A stretch of 59,864 nt of DNA, taken from positions 1 through 59,864 of the forward strand of contig NZ_JACHFD010000024.1 of NCBI RefSeq assembly GCF_014201715.1, written 5' to 3'. Shown here piece after piece: positions 17,644 to 27,008 of this stretch (within the stretch, counting starts at the first letter, position 1; each line of letters starts with the position of its first letter). The notes under the pieces are model-generated. The model was not told the origin of the DNA and made no database searches. It saw only the letters and a list, made by a program, of their open reading frames with translations. The stretch is from Haloferula luteola (GTDB taxonomy: Bacteria; Verrucomicrobiota; Verrucomicrobiia; Verrucomicrobiales; Akkermansiaceae). Both the position numbers and the translations under genes were made by a program.

Positions 17644-19293
17644 ATGATCGAAAACATCCGCAAATACACCGGACTGATCTTTGTCGTCATCGTCCTGCTG
17701 CTGCTCGGGTTCATCTTCATGGACACCCGCAATCTCCGCCGTTCGATCGGTGGAGGAGCCCCCGTCGTCACGGTTGACGGCATCGGCTACAGCCAGTCTG
17801 ACGTCGTCACCAAAGGCTCCGCGCCGCTTCGCCTCGCCTACTCGATGCTCGGTCGCGATGCCAACGCGCTTGAGATCATGCGCTACACCAACACCCTGGT
17901 CGGCGGAGCCCAGGAAGAGCGCAATGCCGAACTCCAGTTCTTTTCCGGGCGCCTCATCCTCCAACAAGCTGCCGAAGAGTTTGGAGTCCATCCTTCCGAC
18001 GATCAAATCAGTGCCTTCATCCGCGAACTTAGCGCCTTCCAGAATCCCACCGCCCTCGGACAAGCGGGCGACGGATTTTCTCAGGAAACCTTCAACCTGT
18101 TCGTCCAAAAGCGACTGCCCTCCCTCAACCTGAACGAAGCGGACTTCCGCGACCTCGTCCGGGACGTCATCGCCTACCGCGAAATTCGCGACCTTGTCGG
18201 CGGAGGCCTTTCCGGCAGCCGCCAGACCGCCGAGGCCATGGCTGTGGTCAACGCCCAGAAAATCACTGCCGACTACGCCTCTCTGGACGTCGCCAAACTC
18301 AAGGAAGACATCAAGCCCACCGAGGACGAACTCAAAGCCTATTGGGAGCCGCTCAAGGAATCCTTCCAAACCGAAGAGCGCGTAAAGGTTTCCTACGCCC
18401 TCATCGCCCCCCAATATCCCGACGACCTCCCGGAAGAAGCGGTGAAGCCGGCTGCCGACGAAACCGACGAGCAGCGCCAACAACGCGAAACCGCGGAAAC
18501 TCAGCGTCAGGATGGCCGCAAAGCCGTCGAAAAGAAGCTCGCCGACGCCGTCAGCCAGTTCATCGATCACGTCTACGACACCGAAGGCGCGGACTTTGAA
18601 AACCTCATCAAAGAAAATGGCTGGGAGCTGCAATCGACCGATTGGATCACCTCCGCCACCCTCCCCGCCGACTTCAACCTCCCCACGCGCGGCATTTCCG
18701 CACAGAAATCCGTCGCTCCGGAAGTCTTTGCCCTGACTCTTGGCCCCGACCCGCTCGCACCCTTCTCCGAACCTCTCGCCGTGGGGAAAAATCAGTGGTT
18801 TGTCGCTCGCCTCGATGCCCTCGAAGAACCTCGCGAAAAGACCTTCGAGGAAGCCCGCGAAGAGGTCCTCAAGAGCTACATTGACGAAAAGGCCGACGAA
18901 GCCGCCAAAAAGTTGGTCGAAGAGAAACTCGCTGCCATGAAGGCTGATGTCGAAGCTGGCAAAACCTTCAAGGAGGCCGCCGAAGCCCAAGACCTCGAAC
19001 CCCAATCCATCGGTCCATTCTCTCAGTCCGAACCGGTTCCCGGAGAAACCGCCTCCCATGCCCTCTTCGCCCAAGCCGCCACCGTCAAACCCGGCGACTT
19101 TGCCGAGCCTCTTTATACCGGCGACCGTGCCCTGATCGTGCGCGTGACCCAGCGGGAAATCGTCAAAGACGACAACCGTGGCACCCAAATCGACAGCTAC
19201 ACTTCGAACCTCCAAATCCAGAACGAGACCTTTGCCTTTCAGGCTTGGCTCGACGCTCGGATCCAGGACGCTCAGGTAAGCACCGTCCAATAA
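17644..19293 (+). CDS. PpiD/SurA-like membrane-anchored peptidyl-prolyl isomerase/chaperone
   Basis: 549 residues from the ATG at 17644, chosen because it directly precedes a basic stretch and a transmembrane anchor (residues 11-27, GLIFVVIVLLLLGFIF); earlier in-frame ATGs would add unrelated residues. The periplasmic part starts with a SurA-type N-terminal strand (VVTVDGIGYSQSDV), then long helices (GRLILQQAAEEFGV), a charged insertion near residues 260-300, and a C-terminal half resembling a degenerate parvulin domain (TFEEAREEV, KTFKEAAEAQDL, VKPGDFAEPLYTG). It likely helps fold envelope proteins. The active-site set of parvulin is not clear, so chaperone activity is safer than isomerase activity. 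The stop is two bases before the TPR gene. Confidence 0.8.
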   Translation: MIENIRKYTGLIFVVIVLLLLGFIFMDTRNLRRSIGGGAPVVTVDGIGYSQSDVVTKGSAPLRLAYSMLGRDANALEIMRYTNTLVGGAQEERNAELQFFSGRLILQQAAEEFGVHPSDDQISAFIRELSAFQNPTALGQAGDGFSQETFNLFVQKRLPSLNLNEADFRDLVRDVIAYREIRDLVGGGLSGSRQTAEAMAVVNAQKITADYASLDVAKLKEDIKPTEDELKAYWEPLKESFQTEERVKVSYALIAPQYPDDLPEEAVKPAADETDEQRQQRETAETQRQDGRKAVEKKLADAVSQFIDHVYDTEGADFENLIKENGWELQSTDWITSATLPADFNLPTRGISAQKSVAPEVFALTLGPDPLAPFSEPLAVGKNQWFVARLDALEEPREKTFEEAREEVLKSYIDEKADEAAKKLVEEKLAAMKADVEAGKTFKEAAEAQDLEPQSIGPFSQSEPVPGETASHALFAQAATVKPGDFAEPLYTGDRALIVRVTQREIVKDDNRGTQIDSYTSNLQIQNETFAFQAWLDARIQDAQVSTVQ

Positions 19294-19295
19294 TC

Positions 19296-19634
19296 ATGAG
19301 CGATCGAGACGACCTCTTCGACGACGCCAATGGCCACCTGGCTCTTGGCGAACTCGCCGAAGCCGCCTCGCTCTACCGCCGTTGCCTCGAAGTCGATCCC
19401 GACTTCTTCGACGGGTGGCATGCCCTCGGAATGGCCCTTCTCAAGCTAGGGGAGGTCAAGGAAGCCATTGGCTGCGGCCTCAAAGCCGTCACCCTTCGAC
19501 CCAACGACCTCCTCGCCTGGACGGCCCTCTCCCAGATGTATGTGCGCGATGGGAACATCGCCGAAGCCGAAGCCGCCAAAGGCAACGCCCGCATTCTTTC
19601 CCTAGGAGGCAAGGTCGACCGCACCGCCTCCTGA
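19296..19634 (+). CDS. Small TPR-repeat protein
   Basis: 112 residues from ATG 19296, two bases after the foldase stop. Tandem helix pairs with TPR spacing: LALGELAEAASLYRRCLEVDP, then FDGWHALGMALLKLGEVKEAI, then DLLAWTALSQMYVRDGNIAEAEAA. About three repeats and nothing else. No signal peptide, so it is cytoplasmic. TPRs bind partner proteins; the partner is unknown. Coupled to the foldase gene and 35 bases before metG. Confidence 0.85.
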   Translation: MSDRDDLFDDANGHLALGELAEAASLYRRCLEVDPDFFDGWHALGMALLKLGEVKEAIGCGLKAVTLRPNDLLAWTALSQMYVRDGNIAEAEAAKGNARILSLGGKVDRTAS

Positions 19635-19669
19635 CCCTCTGTTTTCACCGCTGACCCGGCCCTTTCGCC

Positions 19670-21241
19670 ATGCTTCTCACCACCGCCATCGATTACACCA
19701 ACGGCGCACCCCACATTGGCCACGCCTACGAAAAGGTTCTCGCCGACGTCCTCGCCCGCTATCTCCGCCTCCGCGGTGGCGATTGCTATTTCCTCACCGG
19801 GGTCGATCAACACGGCCAGAAGGTTCAGCAAACGGCCGAGAAAGAAGGCATCCACCCCGCCACCTTCGCCAAGAAGAAGACCAAGCTCTTCCTCAATCTC
19901 TGGAAAAAGCTCGGAGTCGACTATGACGGGTGGGCGGAAACCACCGACGAACGCCACAAAGCCTGCGTCCAACAAATCCTCACCTCCCTCAAAGAAAAGG
20001 GCCAACTCTACAAAAAAGGCTATCAAGGATTCTACTCAGTTCGGCAGGAGCAATTCCTCACCGATCGAGACCGCAACGAAGCAGGAGAATTCGGGCCCGA
20101 ATGGGGTGAAGTCGTCGAAATCGAGGAAGAAAACTGGTATTTCCGCCTCTCCGATCATGCTGCGTGGTTGAAGGACTTCGTCCAAAGCCACGAGGACTGC
20201 GTCATTCCCTCGTTTCGCCGCAACGAGCTGCTAGGAGCCCTCGAGCGCACCGGCGATCAAGACCTCTGCATCTCCCGGCCCAAAGAGCGCCTTCGCTGGG
20301 GCATCGAAATCCCTTTCGATCCCGACTTCGTCACCTACGTCTGGTTCGACGCCCTCATCAACTACGCCTCTTTCGCCGGATACCTCGCCGATGAAAAGGC
20401 AGGCCTGCCCGATTTCGCGCAGCTTTGGCCATCAGACGGTTCCCCCACCCCAGTCCACATCATCGGCAAAGATATTCTCGTCCCCGCCCACGGCATCTAC
20501 TGGCTCTGCATGCTTCACGCCATGGGCTTCCCCGACGAGCAACTGCCCCGGCTTCTCGTCCATGGGTGGTGGAACATCAAGGGCGAGAAAATGTCCAAAT
20601 CCCTCGGCAATGTCGTTGACCCCGACGCCCTCGCCGACCGTTTCGGCACGGATGCGGTCCGCTACTACCTCGTCCGCGACATCGTCACGGGAAAGGACTC
20701 CGATTTCGATCCGGAACGGCTCATCATGCTCTACAACCAGGAGCTAGCCAACGAGTTGGGCAACCTCTGCAATCGCGCGCTCAACATGACTGCCCGCTAC
20801 ACCGGAGGCATCTGCCACACTTCCCACGCACCTGGTGAAGCTGAAGTCGCCCTTCGCCAGTCCCTTACAGAATCCACCGCCGCCTATGGCGAGGCGATGG
20901 ACGCGTGGGACACGGCTGCCGCTCTCAAGGCCATCAACGCTCACGTCTCCCACTGCAACGCCTATCTCGAGCGCAACAAGCCGTGGGAACTCTCCAAAGA
21001 CGAATCCCAGAGGCAACGCCTCGAAATCGTGCTCGCCCACGCGGTCGAAAGCCTAGCTCACCTCACGGTGCTGCTTTCTCCGGTGCTTCCTGAACCAGCC
21101 AACCGGCTCGCCCACCAACTTCGCTTCGAGAAGCTCCTCGAACTCAAATTCGAGGACCTCACATGGGGACTCATTGAAGAGGGTCACGAAACCGGCAAAC
21201 CGAAGCCGGTATTCCCGCGCATCGTCCTCGAAGAAGAATAA
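19670..21241 (+). CDS. metG: Methionyl-tRNA synthetase, short form
   Basis: 523 residues. Charges tRNA-Met in the cytoplasm. Class I signatures are present: HIGH (15-18, in APHIGHAYE) and KMSKS (about 306-310, in KGEKMSKSLGN). The connective region at 120-150 (YQGFYSVRQEQFLTDRD) lacks the CxxC pairs of zinc-binding forms, so it is a zinc-free type. The C-terminal tRNA-binding domain of longer MetG proteins is absent; the protein ends after the anticodon-binding helices. A tRNA with a CAU anticodon lies elsewhere in the window. Confidence 0.97.
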   Translation: MLLTTAIDYTNGAPHIGHAYEKVLADVLARYLRLRGGDCYFLTGVDQHGQKVQQTAEKEGIHPATFAKKKTKLFLNLWKKLGVDYDGWAETTDERHKACVQQILTSLKEKGQLYKKGYQGFYSVRQEQFLTDRDRNEAGEFGPEWGEVVEIEEENWYFRLSDHAAWLKDFVQSHEDCVIPSFRRNELLGALERTGDQDLCISRPKERLRWGIEIPFDPDFVTYVWFDALINYASFAGYLADEKAGLPDFAQLWPSDGSPTPVHIIGKDILVPAHGIYWLCMLHAMGFPDEQLPRLLVHGWWNIKGEKMSKSLGNVVDPDALADRFGTDAVRYYLVRDIVTGKDSDFDPERLIMLYNQELANELGNLCNRALNMTARYTGGICHTSHAPGEAEVALRQSLTESTAAYGEAMDAWDTAAALKAINAHVSHCNAYLERNKPWELSKDESQRQRLEIVLAHAVESLAHLTVLLSPVLPEPANRLAHQLRFEKLLELKFEDLTWGLIEEGHETGKPKPVFPRIVLEEE

Positions 21242-21265
21242 GCCCCACCCTCTGGGACCTCCCTG

Positions 21266-21577
21266 TCACTCTTCGAAATCCCACTCTTTCGTCCGCTTCG
21301 GCTTGAAGCGGGTCCGCCCACCTGCGGCCTGCCGCAGTGGATGGAAAATCGGATCCATCCCATTCGCCTTCATTTCCCAGACCCACTCCAACAGCTCGCC
21401 TAGGCGACCCTTAGGAAACCCACGCTCCTTGAAGTAGGTCAAATACTCCACGGGAAGATCATAAATTGGGTAACCACGAGGCGGATGCTCCTTGGGGCCG
21501 TACTTTCCGAAAGGCATCCGGGTCCGGCCGATTTCATTCAGCAGGTTGCGGAAATCCTCGCGGTCGATCTCGTTCAT
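21266..21577 (-). CDS. DUF3820 family protein
   Basis: 103 residues. Carries the DUF3820 pattern MPFGKYGP ... YDLPVEYLTYFKERGFPKGRLGELLEWVWEMKANG. Members are small cytoplasmic proteins sometimes labelled as putative quorum-sensing-regulated factors, with no firm biochemical role; they are often suspected of nucleic-acid association. It lies 24 bases past the metG stop, convergent with it, and 202 bases downstream of prfC on the same strand. Confidence 0.8.
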   Translation of the reverse strand: MNEIDREDFRNLLNEIGRTRMPFGKYGPKEHPPRGYPIYDLPVEYLTYFKERGFPKGRLGELLEWVWEMKANGMDPIFHPLRQAAGGRTRFKPKRTKEWDFEE

Positions 21578-21779
21578 GCTCCATCAAAGCCCAAGGCACC
21601 ATCCACGCCAAGCTTCCCTTTGGAGATTCCCTCGATCGGCTCCCGTCGATCGTGGAAGGCAGCGGCAATTGTAGCCACAGCCCATCCTTCGCCGACCCGG
21701 CTCTGCCGCTGCCGCCGGGGAGGGTTTCATCCTTCACCTTAGGAGGGGGATCTCCGGCGACCTCCGCTCGGCCTCGACT

Positions 21780-23399
21780 TCACTCCGATGGCGGCGGGAA
21801 TGGCTGCTCACTGATTTCCCACTTCTCGTTCTTCTCCGTGAACGTCCCAAGCGTCCACGGGCTCGGAATCAAGGCCACCAGATGCCCATGCCGATCACGC
21901 ACCAGACGCACATCCATCGACAACTCAGGGAGATCCTCCTTCGTCGTCTCTCCTTCCTTCAGACGCATCCAGCGTGAAAGCTGCCAATAGGCCGGTTCAA
22001 TCCGCGTTTCCGCATCATACTCTCCCTGCAACCGGTGTTGGAGCACTTCGAACTGCAGTGGCCCCACCGCGCCTAACAGGGGAGTGTAGACCCCATCGTT
22101 CTCCAGCGGCGTAAATTCGCTCACCACCCCTTCCTTCAGCATCTGCTCCAGGCCCGACCGGAAGCGCTTGAACTTCGCCGTGCTCGCATTGTGCAGCCAC
22201 GCAAAACACTCCGGCGCAAACCGCGGAATCTCATCAAAGCTCAGACTCTTCTTCGAACTCAGAGTGTCGCCGATCAGGAAATCGTGGTTGCCCACGAGGC
22301 CCGCGACATCGCCAGCAAAAGCATCATCCACCGTTTCCCGGTCTTGGGCAAACAGCCGCATCGAGTTCGAAAGCCGCACCTTCTCGCCTGTGCGAGTGTG
22401 GAAGACATTCATGTCCCGCTCAAACTTCCCGCTGACGATTCGGATGAAGCTCACCCGGTCCCGGTGCTTCGGATTCATGTTCGCCTGGATCTTGAACACA
22501 AAAGCCGAGAACTCCTCCGATTCCGGTTCGATTTCCACCTCCCCCGCCATCCTTCCTGAGGGCGTCGGAGCCAACTCGATGAACCGGTCCAGCAAAAGTT
22601 GCACCCCGAAATTGTTCGCCGCACTTCCGAAGAAAACCGGAGTCAATTCTCCAGCCTCCACCGCCGCCAAATCAAAATCCGCGCCAGCTCCATCCAACAA
22701 CTCCAACTCCTCCGTCACCTGCTCATACACTCCCGTGTCCAGCTTGTTGGCCACTGCAGGATCACTGATATCGCTCACCGCAACCGGTGCCCGGAAAGCC
22801 CCCCCAGGCGTCCGCTCGAACAAATGGACCTGCTTCTTCTCTCGATCATACACCCCCTTGAAGCGCGGGCCATCGCCCAACGGCCAATTCAACGGAAACG
22901 CATGGATCCCCAGCACATTCTCCAAATCATCCAGCAACTCCAGCGGCGGCTTCGACGGCCGGTCCAGCTTGTTCATAAAAGTGAAAATCGGCACCCCCCG
23001 ACGCCGGCACACCTCGAACAATTTTCGCGTCTGGCTCTCGATCCCCTTACCAGCATCCACCACCATCACTGCGGCATCCACAGCGGTCAGCACCCGATAG
23101 GTATCCTCGGAAAAGTCCTTGTGGCCCGGTGTATCCAGAATGTTGACGACACAATCCTTGTAGTCGAATTGGAGCACCGTTGAGCTGATGGAAATGCCCC
23201 GTTGCTTTTCCAGCTCCATCCAGTCCGAAGTGGTGGCACGCTGGTTTTTCCGTGCGGTCACGCTCCCTGCGAGGTTCAACGCCCCCCCGTAGAGCAGAAA
23301 TTTCTCCGTGAGCGTCGTTTTCCCGGCATCCGGGTGAGAGATGATCGCGAAGGTCCGACGGCGTGCGACCTCTCGTTTGATTTCAGTAGAAGCGGACAT
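21780..23399 (-). CDS. prfC: Peptide chain release factor 3
   Basis: 539 residues, typical length. A translational GTPase that recycles release factors 1 and 2 after termination. G motifs: G1 SHPDAGKTTLTEK (21-33), G3 DTPGHKDF, G4 NKLD, plus the RF3-type N-terminal REVARRRTFAIISHPDAGKTT region and the RF3 C-terminal domain (SEFTPLENDGVYTPLLGAVG). The adjacent stretch 21578-21779 holds no recognisable gene. Confidence 0.97.
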   Translation of the reverse strand: MSASTEIKREVARRRTFAIISHPDAGKTTLTEKFLLYGGALNLAGSVTARKNQRATTSDWMELEKQRGISISSTVLQFDYKDCVVNILDTPGHKDFSEDTYRVLTAVDAAVMVVDAGKGIESQTRKLFEVCRRRGVPIFTFMNKLDRPSKPPLELLDDLENVLGIHAFPLNWPLGDGPRFKGVYDREKKQVHLFERTPGGAFRAPVAVSDISDPAVANKLDTGVYEQVTEELELLDGAGADFDLAAVEAGELTPVFFGSAANNFGVQLLLDRFIELAPTPSGRMAGEVEIEPESEEFSAFVFKIQANMNPKHRDRVSFIRIVSGKFERDMNVFHTRTGEKVRLSNSMRLFAQDRETVDDAFAGDVAGLVGNHDFLIGDTLSSKKSLSFDEIPRFAPECFAWLHNASTAKFKRFRSGLEQMLKEGVVSEFTPLENDGVYTPLLGAVGPLQFEVLQHRLQGEYDAETRIEPAYWQLSRWMRLKEGETTKEDLPELSMDVRLVRDRHGHLVALIPSPWTLGTFTEKNEKWEISEQPFPPPSE

Positions 23400-23462
23400 G
23401 CGGCCCGCAGGGGCTACTCCGTCCCGCGCTTTGCATCAAGCCCATTGGGCTACCCTTCCCGC

Positions 23463-24437
23463 TCAGTCGTTCTCAGCTCCCCCCAGGATCCAGCTCGTGA
23501 CCCATTCGATTTCCTCGGCGGTCATCTGCTTCTTTCCTTCCGGGGGCATGTGTTCTTCGTCGTCCAGAGGCAGATGAACCCGAAATAGCAGGTTGCTGTC
23601 TTCATCTCCCGGTTCAAAAGCTGGCCCTTCCTTCCCGCCTTTCACCAGCCATTCGTAGCTGTCCATGCGCAGCTTTCCCTTCGCTTTGTCAGGACCGTGG
23701 CAGGAAACACACTTGGCGTCAAAAATCGGCTGTACATGCTTCAGGTAACTCACCTTCACATCGACTACGGACTGCGCTTCTTTCGGAGGATGGGGCTGCT
23801 CTTCTGCGCTCCAAACCGGGATCTCGGTAGCTTTGGGCGGGGGCGTCATCCAGCTTTTCAATGGTTCAGGCGCCTCATCCGTCAGGAATGTCTTTCCATG
23901 AGTGATCGAACCGCCGTCGTGACTCGCCACCGTCATGGCTCCACCACTCGCCAGCAACAGAACCCAATAGCACGGCGCGCCCCTGCCCCCTGCGGCCTCC
24001 ACCCAGGATTTCACCACCACCGTCAGCACCGTCAATCCGGCAAACACGAGGCCGAGGCGCAAATGACTCTCCAACAGCTCACCCGAATAGTCCTCGGGTT
24101 GGCTCTGCCACAACAAATAGCCAAAAACCGCCGCCACGACCGCGGAAATCGCGGTGAAAAACATCGGCCATAGGGTCGAAGCCGAGGAGCGCCGGAAGAT
24201 CCGTCCCAGCTCCATCAACACCACCAATGTCAGCATCCCGATCGGCAAATGGAGCACGACGGGGTGCAGTCGACCGAAAAAGCGAAACCATTCGGGCACT
24301 GGCCACCCTTCACCAAAAATCGGAACCCACAACAATGCGCCCAACCCGCTCATCACGCTGAGCCCCCCCACGGTGAGCACGGCGGCGAACAAGGCCGAGT
24401 AGCGGGAGCGGGATTTCTCAGTCATCGGTGCAGCCAT
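23463..24437 (-). CDS. Membrane protein with DUF2231-like region and planctomycete-type cytochrome c
   Basis: 324 residues; ATGs at 24437 and 24425 are both usable. About five membrane segments fill residues 12-175, including HPVVLHLPIGMLTLVVLMELG, the DUF2231-like signature found in membrane redox proteins. Residues ~235-320 form a single-heme c-type domain: HVQPIFDAKCVSCHGPDKAKGKL with CxxCH heme attachment, and MPPEG supplying a probable distal Met. This matches the cytochrome domain common in Planctomycetes and Verrucomicrobia. Probable membrane electron-transfer protein; partner unknown. 63 bases downstream of it lies prfC. Confidence 0.82.
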   Translation of the reverse strand: MAAPMTEKSRSRYSALFAAVLTVGGLSVMSGLGALLWVPIFGEGWPVPEWFRFFGRLHPVVLHLPIGMLTLVVLMELGRIFRRSSASTLWPMFFTAISAVVAAVFGYLLWQSQPEDYSGELLESHLRLGLVFAGLTVLTVVVKSWVEAAGGRGAPCYWVLLLASGGAMTVASHDGGSITHGKTFLTDEAPEPLKSWMTPPPKATEIPVWSAEEQPHPPKEAQSVVDVKVSYLKHVQPIFDAKCVSCHGPDKAKGKLRMDSYEWLVKGGKEGPAFEPGDEDSNLLFRVHLPLDDEEHMPPEGKKQMTAEEIEWVTSWILGGAEND

Positions 24438-24535
24438 CCTAGCAACCCTACGAGAGGACGGACACGTTTCTTATTCCCGACCTTGAGGAGATCCGCCAAC
24501 CCTGCCCCTTTTCCCCGGATTTCCAAGCACTCAGC

Positions 24536-24760
24536 TCACACGTCCACCACCGGACTCCCGTCTTTCTTCTCGGCTTTTTTGCCGCTTCGCAAAAAGGGAA
24601 CAAAGCGGCTCAGATCAATCCCCAACACCTGCAAGGACTTCACCAATATGATCAAAGCCGTTGCCTCGTCGATGAACGGAACGGCATCAGGAAGAATCCC
24701 CAGGGTCAGAAGGTAGCCACCGGAAAGGAAGGCCGCAGACAAGGCGAAGAACTTTTTCAT
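24536..24760 (-). CDS. Small membrane protein, DUF1232-like
   Basis: 74 residues from ATG 24760; an upstream in-frame GTG at 24787 is less likely because the ATG gives the expected KKFF start before the hydrophobic part. Two hydrophobic stretches with the loop LGILPDAVPFIDEATALIIL between, recalling the short DUF1232/YkvA motif (DxIPDxIPxxGxxDD). The C-terminus is Lys-rich. Function unknown. Confidence 0.6.
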   Translation of the reverse strand: MKKFFALSAAFLSGGYLLTLGILPDAVPFIDEATALIILVKSLQVLGIDLSRFVPFLRSGKKAEKKDGSPVVDV

Positions 24761-24819
24761 GACCCTGAATTTACGACATCCGTCCACTGAATCAATCCAC
24801 CTGCCGTTCCAAATCGTCC

Positions 24820-25395
24820 TCAGGATTCCACAGGACGAATCTCAATTTTGCGGAAATCCACAGACATTTCGACTCCTGGATGCATTTGCAGTCCCACAGG
24901 TCCCTTTTGGCCGACCGTATCGGAATCATATTCCAGCACTTCTTTGCCGTCGAGAAAGACGCGATACTTCGCACCGCGAACTTCAATCTTCATGCGATTC
25001 CACGCGCCTTCTTTTAACAGGGGGGCGACACCCGCTGCCTCTTTGGGATAACCGCCCTTTGACGCGATATAGGGAGACCCCGTCATGTCTCGCTTCAGGG
25101 AACGGCTGACACCAATTTGGATTTGATCATTTTCACCCCGCAGAAAAACCCCGGAGTCGATGGCCCCCTGAAACCGGAATTCCAGCTCGACATCGAAATC
25201 CTCATACTCGGTCTGGGTCCACAGGATGGATCCTTTCAAGTCGGGATCATTTTTCCCGGAAATCACTCCATCCGCCGCTTTCCAGCAATCAGCTCCCGTC
25301 ACTTTCCAGCCATCAAGGGACTTGCCATCAAACACCTGGGCAGACGCCGAAAGTGCCATGCCCATCATCCAAGCGGTCAAAATCCATCGCATCAT
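24820..25395 (-). CDS. Exported DUF1080 protein (3-keto-disaccharide hydrolase family)
   Basis: 191 residues from ATG 25395, which begins the signal peptide MMRWILTAWMMGMALSASAQ; an earlier in-frame start would place 12 polar residues before it. The mature part is one DUF1080/concanavalin-like domain: FDGKSLDGWKVTG, GVISGKN, DFDVELEFRF, GVFLRG, WNRMKIEVRG, GPVGLQMHP, VDFRKIEIRPV. Some members hydrolyse 3-keto glycosides, but most are annotated only by family. It follows cimA by 32 bases on the same strand. Confidence 0.85.
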   Translation of the reverse strand: MMRWILTAWMMGMALSASAQVFDGKSLDGWKVTGADCWKAADGVISGKNDPDLKGSILWTQTEYEDFDVELEFRFQGAIDSGVFLRGENDQIQIGVSRSLKRDMTGSPYIASKGGYPKEAAGVAPLLKEGAWNRMKIEVRGAKYRVFLDGKEVLEYDSDTVGQKGPVGLQMHPGVEMSVDFRKIEIRPVES

Positions 25396-25427
25396 GAAGC
25401 ATCCCCTCTCATGGTTTTCTCCATCGG

Positions 25428-27008
25428 TCAAACTCCCACCGTCGCCTCACGGCGACGCTGCAGGAAAAGATCGATCGCATCGACAATCGCAATCCAAGAA
25501 GCCTCGATGATGTTCTCGGAAACGCCGACCGTGCCCCATGTTGATTTTCCGTCGCCACTGACCACCAGCACGCGGGTTTTAGCCGCAGTGGCGTCGTGGC
25601 CATCGATGATCCGGACCTTGTAATCCAATAGCGAAACGTCCCCGATTTCCGGGTAAAATGGCAGCAGCGCCTTGCGCAAAGCCTTGTCCAAGGCGTTCAC
25701 CACACCGTGCCCCTCGGCCACTGTGTATTCGGCTTCGTCTCCAACATGTACCTTCACCGTGGCCTCGCACACCGGATCGTGACCGTCCCGGTAAAGTCGG
25801 AACGATGTGTGAAATTCCTTCAGTTCAAACGGCTTTTCATATTCGCCCACTTCTTTGCGAATCAGCAATTCCAGCGAGCCTCCCGCTGCCTCAAAGGAAT
25901 ATCCATCGTGCTCCAGATCCTTGACCCGGGTCAGCACCGCCTTGGCCTCGGGAGAACCCTTTTCCAGTGGCACTCCCAGCCCTTCAGCCTTCAACAAGAT
26001 GTTCGACTGGCCGCTGAGTTCCGAAACCAGGATCTGTTGGGAATTGCCCACGGCTCCTGGTTCGATGTGCTCATAGCTCCGCGCCAATTTCTGCACGGCA
26101 TTCACGTGCATCCCCCCCTTATGGGCAAACGCGGTACGGCCCACAAAGGGAGCCCGCGCGAAGTGGGGATTGTTCGAAACATCGTCGACGAAATAAGAAA
26201 GCTGCTGAAGCTGCTCCAAATCCGGAACTACCGGAATTCCCATCTTCAGTTGGAGGATCGGAATCACCGAAGTCAGATTGCAATTCCCGGTTCGCTCCCC
26301 GTAGCCGTTGATGGTCCCCTGGACTTGGACACCTCCTGCCTTCACCGCGGCGATCGCGTTCGCCACCGCCAGCTCACAGTCATTGTGGGTATGAATGCCC
26401 AAAGGCGTGCCAGGGATGGCCTCAGCCACCACCTTGCAAATCACCATCACTTCTGAAGGGAGAGTGCCGCCATTGGTGTCACACAGAACCAAAACATCTG
26501 CTCCCCCCTCGGCTGCCGCCTGGAGCGTCGCCAACGCATGCTGCGGGCTCGCCTTGTAGCCGTCGAAAAAGTGCTCGGCATCGTACACCACCTCACGACC
26601 GTTTGCTTTCAAATACCGCACCGTATCCCGGATCATGGCCTGATTCTCTTCCACGGTCGTACGCAGGACTTCGATCACATGAAGATCCCAGCTCTTGCCA
26701 AAAATCGTCACGACCGGAGTCTCTGCATCCAGCAACAGCTTCACTTGGGGATCTTCTTCGACCGCCACATCGGCACGACGGGTCGACCCAAATGCGGCCA
26801 ACTTGGCATGCTTCAGGTCCAGCTTGCGAGCTTCCTGGAAAAACTCGATATCCTTTGGGTTCGAGCCCGGCCAACCGCCTTCAATGTAGTCGACACCAAA
26901 GGCGTCGAGACGTTGCGCGATCCTCAGCTTATCGAGCATCGACAGCTGGAAGCCTTCGCCCTGCGTGCCATCACGCAGCGTGGTATCATAGAGTTGGACC
27001 GATTTCAT
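25428..27008 (-). CDS. cimA: (R)-citramalate synthase
   Basis: 526 residues from ATG 27008 (KSVQLYDTTLRDGTQGEGF); residues upstream in the same frame are not family-like. Condenses acetyl-CoA with pyruvate to citramalate, giving a threonine-independent route to isoleucine. HMGL-type TIM barrel with DTTLRDGTQ (8-16), metal-ligand motif HTHNDCELAVAN, and GYGERTGNCNL; the C-terminal ~120 residues form a LeuA-type regulatory dimer domain (SGDGKSTWGTVGVSENIIEASW), usually the site of isoleucine feedback. The long 2-isopropylmalate-synthase-related cimA form is typical. Confidence 0.93.
   Translation of the reverse strand: MKSVQLYDTTLRDGTQGEGFQLSMLDKLRIAQRLDAFGVDYIEGGWPGSNPKDIEFFQEARKLDLKHAKLAAFGSTRRADVAVEEDPQVKLLLDAETPVVTIFGKSWDLHVIEVLRTTVEENQAMIRDTVRYLKANGREVVYDAEHFFDGYKASPQHALATLQAAAEGGADVLVLCDTNGGTLPSEVMVICKVVAEAIPGTPLGIHTHNDCELAVANAIAAVKAGGVQVQGTINGYGERTGNCNLTSVIPILQLKMGIPVVPDLEQLQQLSYFVDDVSNNPHFARAPFVGRTAFAHKGGMHVNAVQKLARSYEHIEPGAVGNSQQILVSELSGQSNILLKAEGLGVPLEKGSPEAKAVLTRVKDLEHDGYSFEAAGGSLELLIRKEVGEYEKPFELKEFHTSFRLYRDGHDPVCEATVKVHVGDEAEYTVAEGHGVVNALDKALRKALLPFYPEIGDVSLLDYKVRIIDGHDATAAKTRVLVVSGDGKSTWGTVGVSENIIEASWIAIVDAIDLFLQRRREATVGV

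Noticed and set aside
17605..19290. Long minus-strand open frame opposite the foldase gene
   Set aside because: It is the antisense shadow of a GC-rich gene; it has no motif and the sense protein is clearly conserved in type.
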